Shown piece by piece: positions 57,072 through 64,000 of a DNA stretch of 64,000 bases. Both the position numbers and the translations under genes were made by a program. The stretch is from Neckera pumila. Lineage: Eukaryota; Streptophyta; Bryopsida; Hypnales; Neckeraceae. The DNA lies in NCBI GenBank assembly GCA_963969595.1, contig OZ018410.1, positions 23,608,913 to 23,672,912 on the forward strand, written 5' to 3'. Every line of letters begins with the position of its first letter. Position 1 is the stretch's first letter. Below the pieces are notes generated by a model. The model did no database searches. It was not told the origin of the DNA and saw nothing but the letters and a program-made list of their open reading frames with translations.

Positions 57072-57244
57072 ACATAACCGGTTGTTGAGTTTTCAACACT
57101 CATGTGGCACTGTCCCATTGGCAACCCATCACCATTGCCATTACAAGTTGCAACTCATAACCTTCTCTCCTCTCAACTTGCTTCCTCCACCCTTGGATCA
57201 CAGAGATCAAAGGTTGTGATTGAAAAGTGAACAACCGGTTATGT
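57072..57244. repeat. Small foldback element, ACATAACCGGTTGTT ends
   Basis: ACATAACCGGTTGTT on the left is mirrored by AACAACCGGTTATGT at the right, extended by TTTTCA / TGAAAA. 173 bp, non-coding. It begins two bases after the TAA duplication of the preceding MITE. Confidence 0.75.
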
Positions 57245-59032
57245 CCGATAACCTACTCGCCGCTACCACGGCTCGTCGGTTATCTAATACATATGTTACA
57301 AGCACCTTCAAATAGATATACCTACAACTAAGTTTTAAGGCTTATAGTCTCAAATCTTTGCACTCACGTGCTAGCATCATTGCAATATTAGTGGCCCTCA
57401 CTCACATATTCGCATTATTCCAAATTCAATGCAATTGAGTCTTGTTTTATTGCACTGTGCAATAATTGAAATACCTTCAATTGAGTCCTAAACACCCTGC
57501 ATGAAATAAACAAATTTGATCAAATTAAAGGCCTAATATTTTGGCCCTGACATCTGAATTTTGGGCCCGATGGATGCTTCCTCAGTACGGAACCTTTATT
57601 AATTCATTGCCCAACCTTTGGTCAAGAAGTGATACCCCACTCCAGATGGCCAAAATATGTAGATCATGTGTGACCCCAACTGCGGCTATTGCAGGAGGAT
57701 TCTCAGCCTTACGTTCACGTAGCAGCTCCTTACACCCACCTGCAATGCTTGTGCCCGCCGTCATGGAGGTCTGATAACTTTTGTTGACAAATTTCAGTGA
57801 TTTCTGTCAGTCCTGCTTTTCTTTTCTTCTTCCTAGATGCCAACAACTGCCTGCAGACGGAATGCTGCTCACACCACAGCTACAGCTAGATTTTAACAGC
57901 TAAGTTAACTCCACCATTAAGTTAAGTTAATCAGATGGGAGTGAGAAGTTTGACATTCATAAGATGCAAACCATCTCTAACTTAAATCACATTAACTTAA
58001 CCAACAGTGAGACACTGCTGTGGGAATTCAATGGTAAGTTCCACAGACTCCATTCCTATTATGCAGTACAAGTTACAAGTTACAGGTTGCAGTGAATTTC
58101 CTTGCTTAAAATTGAATTCTGAATACCGCATGTTCCTGTTCCTGTATAAGGTAACCAACCCATTTCCAATCACTTAACCAATTGCTCATATGTGGAATGC
58201 GACTTTGTTCAGATGGGAATTTTTCTTGTATGCGGAAATAGTGTTTGGAAGGATTGCATATTTTTCCAAATTTTTTTGACACAAAATGTAATTACTATGA
58301 GATTTTTAGTGGAAGATTCTCTTCAATCTATTCTTGATCTATAGACTGTTGTATTACCAATCATAAACTGATGTAAGTGATAACTGTGGCTTTCAATGTA
58401 CAAGTTATGATCATTCTATGTTTCAATGTACACCTCTCGAACATTATGTCTTGCTTTGCGTGAACTGTTGGAAATGCAACAGAGTTATGGTTGGAAATAC
58501 AGGAACCTATACCACCTGTTTTGATGGACGGTGCTCTTGAATTTGTCACAATAGGAGTAAGTAAGGCTTATCTTACAGAGGCAGACACGCTAATGACAGA
58601 GGTCTTGTAGGATCCAAGTCCATCGTTTTCCGGGCTTTCCACTCCATGTGTTCCAAGTTTCCAACGTTTACTTTTACTCCAGAACTGAATGAATGAAAGG
58701 AAAAATAGGTGCCAAGGGCAAGGTACACTCACCTGGTCTCTCGTCACTCATCACTGCCACTTGCAGAGGGAGGCTAGTGAAAAAAACTGATTGGAGGAGG
58801 TTCCTGCAGCACATACTAAATGAAGTTGGTACCTGACTAAGTGACCATGCAACCTCATCCTTGGTAGGCTTGTAACTTAGTGCACAGAGGAAGACACAGT
58901 TGAAGGCTGAGGAAGGGGATAACTTATGGGAGGAAGCTTCTTCCTGTTAACACTTGCCAGTGTCCGGAATGCTACCTGCAGTGCAGGCAGTAAGGTAATT
59001 ACACCTATTTTTTCTTTTTCTTTTTCTGGAAC
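57245..59032. other. Intergenic stretch with one coding-like segment
   Basis: 57582-57774 has balanced composition and open frames on both strands. The minus-strand reading (LLRERKAENPPAIAAVGV..) looks protein-like but matches nothing I can name and ends at a stop with no supported continuation. The rest shows no gene or repeat. Confidence 0.35.
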
Positions 59033-59309
59033 TAATTACACCTAATTTTGACCCCTTTCTAAAACCAATCTCTAGAGATTCTCGTCTAAAATGTACTCCT
59101 ACAATTTATGAGAGTCTAGGGTTGATTTTAGAAACACCTATTTTCAGCACTTTGAATATTCATAGTTTATTCATATAGTGTCCAAAAAGTGCATTCTAAG
59201 AGAATCTAGAATCCCCTTTTGACTACCAATAAAATCCCTAATTTTTTTTTCAATATTAGAATAAAAACTGTGTTAAACTGCTTATTTGGTCAATTTTAGG
59301 TATAATTAC
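59033..59309. repeat. Dispersed repeat R, compact copy
   Basis: The left end TAATTACACCTAATTTTGACC and right end GGTCAATTTTAGGTATAATTA are near complements, giving a 277-bp MITE-like element. Related copies lie at 18388-19039 (interrupted) and about 50240-50530. Confidence 0.65.
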
Positions 59310-60227
59310 CTAACACTAACTAAAAAACTCTTCAAGACTTGGTCTAAGGTGGGCATATTCAATGATTTTGTTTATAACAATTGTGGAGAACAAATTTGGT
59401 GGATTTAGAAAATAGTCTCTAATGAATTTTGAATGGATGAAGTTGCTGAGAATCACTAGCTGCAAGGATTTTCAATGGACTAAAGGAAGAGGTATTGCCA
59501 CACACCAAAATGGGTCCAAAGAAAGGTGGGTTCACACTGGACTAGATAATGCTCAAGAGTCAGGAGACTCGAGAGCAATATAGGACATAATGCCAAGTCT
59601 AAATAGTTCATCATAGATGTCCATATCTATATTTTGGCAAATTTAAAGGTGTGAAAAGAAAAAATGCGGTTTGAATTATAATGCTTTTCTGACGATCTAA
59701 TGGAATGGTGACAAATCTGACTTGAAAACTAGACTTGGCATTACGTAAACATACTTGGAAATACATGATATAACCCTTTGTTGCTAAAAAGATAGGTGAA
59801 CCAATTGTTTTGAAGAGAGCTCTATTATGTATTGTGGAAGTGTTCATACATGCGTTCTTAATTTCCTCCACTCTTTTGCCACCACTCTTTGCTAGTGCCT
59901 ATAAAGAATCGGGGCCACTACAAAAGAGAGCACCTACTTTTCTGCCATCTTTATTTCAACTTGATTTTGTTATTATGTAAATGCAACATCATGTTCTAAT
60001 TTTACCGCAGATTGTGGTTGTGTAGTATCTTTGGAGCAAAGAATGCTCTTATGTGTTGTTCCACATGATTTGGGAGCTAAGAGCACGCCCCTCTAGTGTG
60101 AACGAGATCAAAATAAACATTAAAAAAAAACCCATCTTGGCCTATGCATAGCACTTGAGCACTTTTTTTGTTAGCACCCTCTTGTAGGATCAAATAGCAA
60201 TTGTTGGCAACATAGAGTTTTTGGTCA
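59310..60227. other. Intergenic stretch, no gene seen
   Basis: The 86-codon minus frame (59611-59871) has no recognisable motif. No repeat ends were seen. Confidence 0.4.
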
Positions 60228-60398
60228 TCCATTTATGGGTGCAATTTTCATTTTTTTTCTTTGAAATTTTCACACAACATGTGCTTAAGGAATAGCTTCA
60301 AGGTGCAACAATTTTTAAAACATTATACTTCATGGCCAAAAATTTATTGTATGATATATTGTCTCTTTTTCAACTTGGACAACTAAAATAAAATCACT
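60228..60398. repeat. Fragment of a subfamily D TTAA element
   Basis: CTTTGAAATTTTCACACAAC, ATGTGCTTAAGGAATAGCTT and TTATTGTATGATATATTG correspond to the subfamily D left half. No ends are present. Confidence 0.55.
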
Positions 60399-60401
60399 TT
60401 C

Positions 60402-61560
60402 TTAACCATTGAAGTCCCACAAGTTCCCTTAGGGGACTATTGAACGTCGGACAAGTACTTATGATCTCAGTTTTAGAGTGGGGTGAAATGGTAAATGCAA
60501 GAAACACTTGTACTATTTGTTGCGTTTTGTCACATTCTAGTTTCTGATTTTTTTTTTGGCCATAACTTTTGTGTTTTAGCTCCAAATGACTCAAAATTTA
60601 CATGAAGCTACTCATAACCATTATACACCTTGCCTAATTTTTTGGTAATTTTCAAAAAATAATTTACTATTTTTAAACAATTGCGGTAATTTCTCACAAT
60701 GGATGATTTAGGGTTTTTTAAACTCCTTTAGTCCAAAAAACAAATTCTAAGTTGAAATTTGGAGAGAATGGTCTTCTAGTAGACTTATAGCTACAATCCA
60801 AAGGATTTTTAAAAATACTTATTTTTATGTAGTGTACAAGTCCACAAAAAGAGCTCCTTTTGCATTTTTTTCCAAAGGTATGAAACATTATTTTGGTGTG
60901 CTTTTTGGCCAAAACCTATTACCAAAAACTTTTCTGAAATGGACAATTTTGGGATTTTTTTAAAAAAAATCCTATTTTTTACAAATTAATATTTCAAAAG
61001 TGGTATTTTCTTCACTGGAATTTGTGACATAGAACTCACCCTAAAACCGGTGAAGAAAATACCACTTTTGACATTTTAATTTGTAAAAAATAGGATTTTT
61101 TTTTTCTTAAAATCTGAAAACTACCTATTTCAGAAAACTTTTTGCTGATGGACTTTGACCCCAAAACGCACCAAAATAATGTTTTATATCTTTGAAAAAA
61201 ATGCAAAAGAGAGCTCTCTTTGTGGACTTGTACACCACATAAAAATAAGTTTTTTTAAAAATCCTTTGGGTTGTAGCTATAAATCTACTAGAAGACCATT
61301 CTCTCCAAATTTCAGCTCAAAATTTGTTTTTTGGGATTAAGAAAAGTGCAAAAAACTCCTAAATCATCTATTGGGAGAAATTATTGGGGCTGTTTAAAAA
61401 TAGTAAAATGCTTTTGAAAATTACCAAAAAATTAGGCAAGGTGTGTAATGGTTATGAGTAGCTTTTCTGTAAATTTTGAGTCATTTCGAGCTAAAACACA
61501 AAAGTTATGGCCAAAAAAACAAATCAGAAACTAAGGTGTGACAAAACGCTTTAAGTTTTT
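60402..61560. mobile_element. TTAA-type element expanded into a hairpin of about 1 kb
   Basis: The left edge TTAACCATTGAAGTCCCACA and the following GGGGACTATTGAACGTCGGA resemble a decayed subfamily B start. From about 60521 to 61556 the sequence is an inverted repeat: arms 60521-61015 and 61052-61556 share, in mirror image, GTGACAAAACGC, ATTTTTTGGTAATTTTC, CTCTCCAAATTTC, AAGAGAGCTC-like and AAATGTCAAAAGTGG-like parts around a loop of about 36 bases. The matched minus (60718-60912) and plus (61155-61340) open frames are the two arms read in mirror image, not genes. The right terminal repeat was not found. Confidence 0.75.
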
Positions 61561-62473
61561 TTTGCATTCACCCAGTGATATATATAGTTTATCTTTAAAT
61601 CCAACTTGCGGTTGACAAGTTATGATTTTTTTTTGGAAAATGGGGGAGAGAGGGCAATACGCACTTGTTGAATCTCATTGACTTTCACCAAAATTGTTGA
61701 AATTGACAAGGCCTCCGCAGAGAGGGGATACCTAGCAAGCGTAGATCTAAATACCCATAAGGGGTGACATTGGTGAACAAGTGCTTGACATAGCAAGTGG
61801 GTGACCATTAACATGTAATAGTGACTATCAGTTAGGGGGAGGGATCAAGGAGCTCCGGCGTGGGAATGGAGACTATCAAAGTTGCAAATAGGTTGACACA
61901 TCGGTTAACCGAATATGTTGCAAAAACTTTGACACTTCAAATATCTCATTCCATGATTGCAATGAACCAAATTTTTGAGTGTAGGAGAGTTCTTGTAGAA
62001 GAGTGTCAAGTTGGAAACTAAAGACAATTCTCTTTGCATCTAAAAGCATTGTAGTTGAACTTTGCCATTGTTATAGGAAGAAATGCCTAAAAAGAAGGTA
62101 GTTCACTTAGGAAGTGAGGTAAACTAGTCTCTACTCTCATTTTGCTTTCACTTAGAAATTGCTATTCTTCTTCTAACACGGAATTGAATTGAATAGGGCA
62201 GACTACCGTGCAACTTACTTGCAAATTGTTTTCTCAATTTGCAACAACCACTATAAGAAACTTGCATTTTAGGTGACGTTAGCATAACCTAAGCAGACGC
62301 ATTTTTTTAGACACAAAATAAAACAACTTGTGTTTTTCCTCAATAATAACATCTAATGTAACATCCAGATATGAAATGGGATTAGAAATTATGAAATGGG
62401 ATTGGAAATTTGGATTGAGTATTGCGTTCATTAGAAAGTTCTTCAAGGTAGTCAATTTAAACCCTAAAATACT
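61561..62473. other. Intergenic stretch, no gene seen
   Basis: No motif or repeat end was recognised. The short minus frame at 61620-61814 is unremarkable. Confidence 0.4.
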
Positions 62474-63028
62474 TTAACCCCTAAAGGCCGAAGAATTTGG
62501 GGCAAAACAAAAATATATAAAAAATATGAGTTTCATAAAAAAATTTGAAATTTGCATAAAAAGAAATGAAATCAAGTTAAAAAGTAGAAATTATCCACAT
62601 TGCCAAAGTTTCAAATCTATTGCATAGATTTACTTCAAATAAATTTTGAAGTTTTAACTTCAAAAATTCATCAAAAATGCAATTTCTATCTTTAACATTT
62701 GATTTTTTAAATCATTGTTCAAATTATAGTTCCAATGCTTTTGTAAATAAAAGCATTAAATCAATCATAGGATGAACAATACTTTCTCCAAATAGTGAAC
62801 TTTACATCAACATGTAATAAATACTAGTCAGTTTAGAATTTTCCTTTTAACTTTTTTGACCACAGTGATCTTAGTTTTGAATGTGAAAATTGAAAGACAA
62901 TCTTTTCTAGATTGCATTAGCAAAATGGAAATTGAAAAAAGAATTTTTTTTTTCCCACCTAGAAATGTTACATGAAGTCATGTTGTGACCATAAAATGGT
63001 TGCATTGGCCTTTTGTATTAGGTGTTAA
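62474..63028. mobile_element. TTAA element, subfamily E, complete
   Basis: Ends TTAACCCCTAAAGGCCGAAG and GGCCTTTTGTATTAGGTGTTAA; 555 bp. Its layout matches 53700-54253, including CTTCAAAAATTCATCAAAAA, CTTTCTCCAAATAGTGAA and GACCATAAAATGGTTG. Non-coding. Confidence 0.8.
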
Positions 63029-63159
63029 GCACCCGTGAAGCTTTTAGCTTGAATAGGTTCATATGAATCAATTTTGAACGGATGAAAGTGAAATTCTTAT
63101 CACAAGTGCAAATTTCTACAAGCTTCTTAAGAAAATAAATATTTTCAAGTTAGGCACCG

Positions 63160-63960
63160 CGATCAAAAGTTATAGGTCTCAAAAATTTCGGGGCAACTTA
63201 GGCAATATGCTAGTAGAAGAAAGTAAACAAGTAAGCAATTAGGCTAGCTGAGAATTTTTCTTCATTAACTTTGAATGCTTATATTTTGTAATCTATGAAG
63301 TTGAATTGGCTGAATTATTTCCACACATCCTTGTAGTAGTACTAAGAAATAAAATATGTTTGCCTATGATTTTTTTTTTTCCAATTTTCCCTCAATGCAC
63401 TAGAAATGGCAATTTTAGAACAATTTTAGAACCATTAGCTCAAGTTCTAGTGTGAATTCATGAGATTCTTTTTAATTTTAGAAAAAACTATTTATTTGAT
63501 TAAAAGAAGAATTTTAGTTCTTTCCAAAAACGAGTATTCCAAAAAATATTGAGATCTTGCTCATGTAGTTGTTGAAGGGGGGGCATCTTCTTAGTGCAAG
63601 ATGATTGTGGATATGTTAGACACCTCCATTACCTTTGAAAATTGGCACAAGTAACTAATATGAATACCTATGTAATGGTCTAAATTTCCAAAGTCGGATA
63701 GTGCCTCCTTCTCTACAAAGTTGCGTTAAGCTATGTCAACCATGCTGGGTAGGGTTCTAAATTTTTTTTTCTCTCTAACTTCAAATCTTGTAATCTATGG
63801 GTTGAAATTTCCTACAAATTACTATAGTAGTTTAGTAAAAATTTATATGGTTGAAAGTTTGAAAATTATTGGTACATTTCAACTGAGTGTGCTCAATGTA
63901 CTAGAAAGCGGGAACAATGGATATTTTTGGTGAAAATAGTCAAAGAACTTTAGGGATTAA
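63160..63960 (+). mobile_element. TTAA element, decayed subfamily A-like copy
   Basis: The right end GAACTTTAGGGATTAA (TTAA 63957-63960) and GGTGAAAATAGTC are intact. The block TATTTTGTAATCTATGAAGT appears near 63290 and again, diverged, near 63785, suggesting an internal duplication. The left end could not be placed. Confidence 0.6.
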
Positions 63961-64000
63961 AGATTTATTTAGGTGGTTAATGGATATTTATGTTTGAACA

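Noticed and set aside
60718..61340. Similar peptides on opposite strands, suggesting a duplicated gene
   Set aside because: They are the two arms of one inverted repeat read in mirror image, and both frames are short and lack family motifs.
1..64000. tRNA, rRNA or organelle-derived genes
   Set aside because: No cloverleaf-like segment with convincing A and B boxes and no rRNA or plastid/mitochondrial coding stretch was recognised on either strand by eye. A tRNAscan or rRNA search would settle it.

Overview
The window looks like nuclear DNA of a land plant (or close streptophyte relative). It is AT-rich and repeat-dense. Its one recognisable gene is split by GT-AG introns and belongs to a family known from plants: an N-terminal MIP1-type leucine zipper plus a C-terminal DUF547 domain. 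I cannot name the species. No LTR-retrotransposon coding region, rRNA, tRNA or prokaryotic-style operon could be supported.

Gene region (about 8.2-15.8 kb). A minus-strand gene runs from about 14,973 (alternative start 14,901) to the stop at 8,941. It has 13 inferred coding exons joined in compatible phase with no stop, giving a predicted 712 aa. Twelve exons are well supported by phase and family motifs; the tiny exon 6 is tentative. No transposon was recognised inside the gene or for several kilobases upstream, so it forms an island in the repeats.

Repeat regions (1-8.2 kb and 16-64 kb). These are built mainly from short, non-coding inverted-terminal-repeat elements (MITE-like). The dominant group has about 20 copies of roughly 0.4-1.2 kb. 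They begin TTAA-CCCCTAAAGG and end with the reverse complement CCTTTAGGGG-TTAA. TTAA at both ends, with the terminal inverted repeat starting CCC, is the signature of piggyBac-type transposition. At least five internal sequence groups (called A-E here) share these ends, and A, B and C also share an internal block. One pair of these elements sits inside another MITE, and comparison with an uninterrupted copy at 17.3 kb shows the insertion point.

Other families seen are TA-flanked AAGGTA-ended elements, a Mutator-like MITE with 9-bp target duplications, a Tourist-like MITE flanked by TAA, and several further foldback families. Large hairpins occur at 6.05-6.79, 34.80-34.99, 35.01-35.58 and 60.5-61.56 kb. 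Tandem repeats occur at 0.25-0.55, 27.7, 37.1-37.8 and 48.4-50.1 kb. The remaining intergenic DNA holds no gene I can support, apart from weak coding-like traces at 38.3-38.5, 47.9-48.4 and 57.6-57.8 kb.
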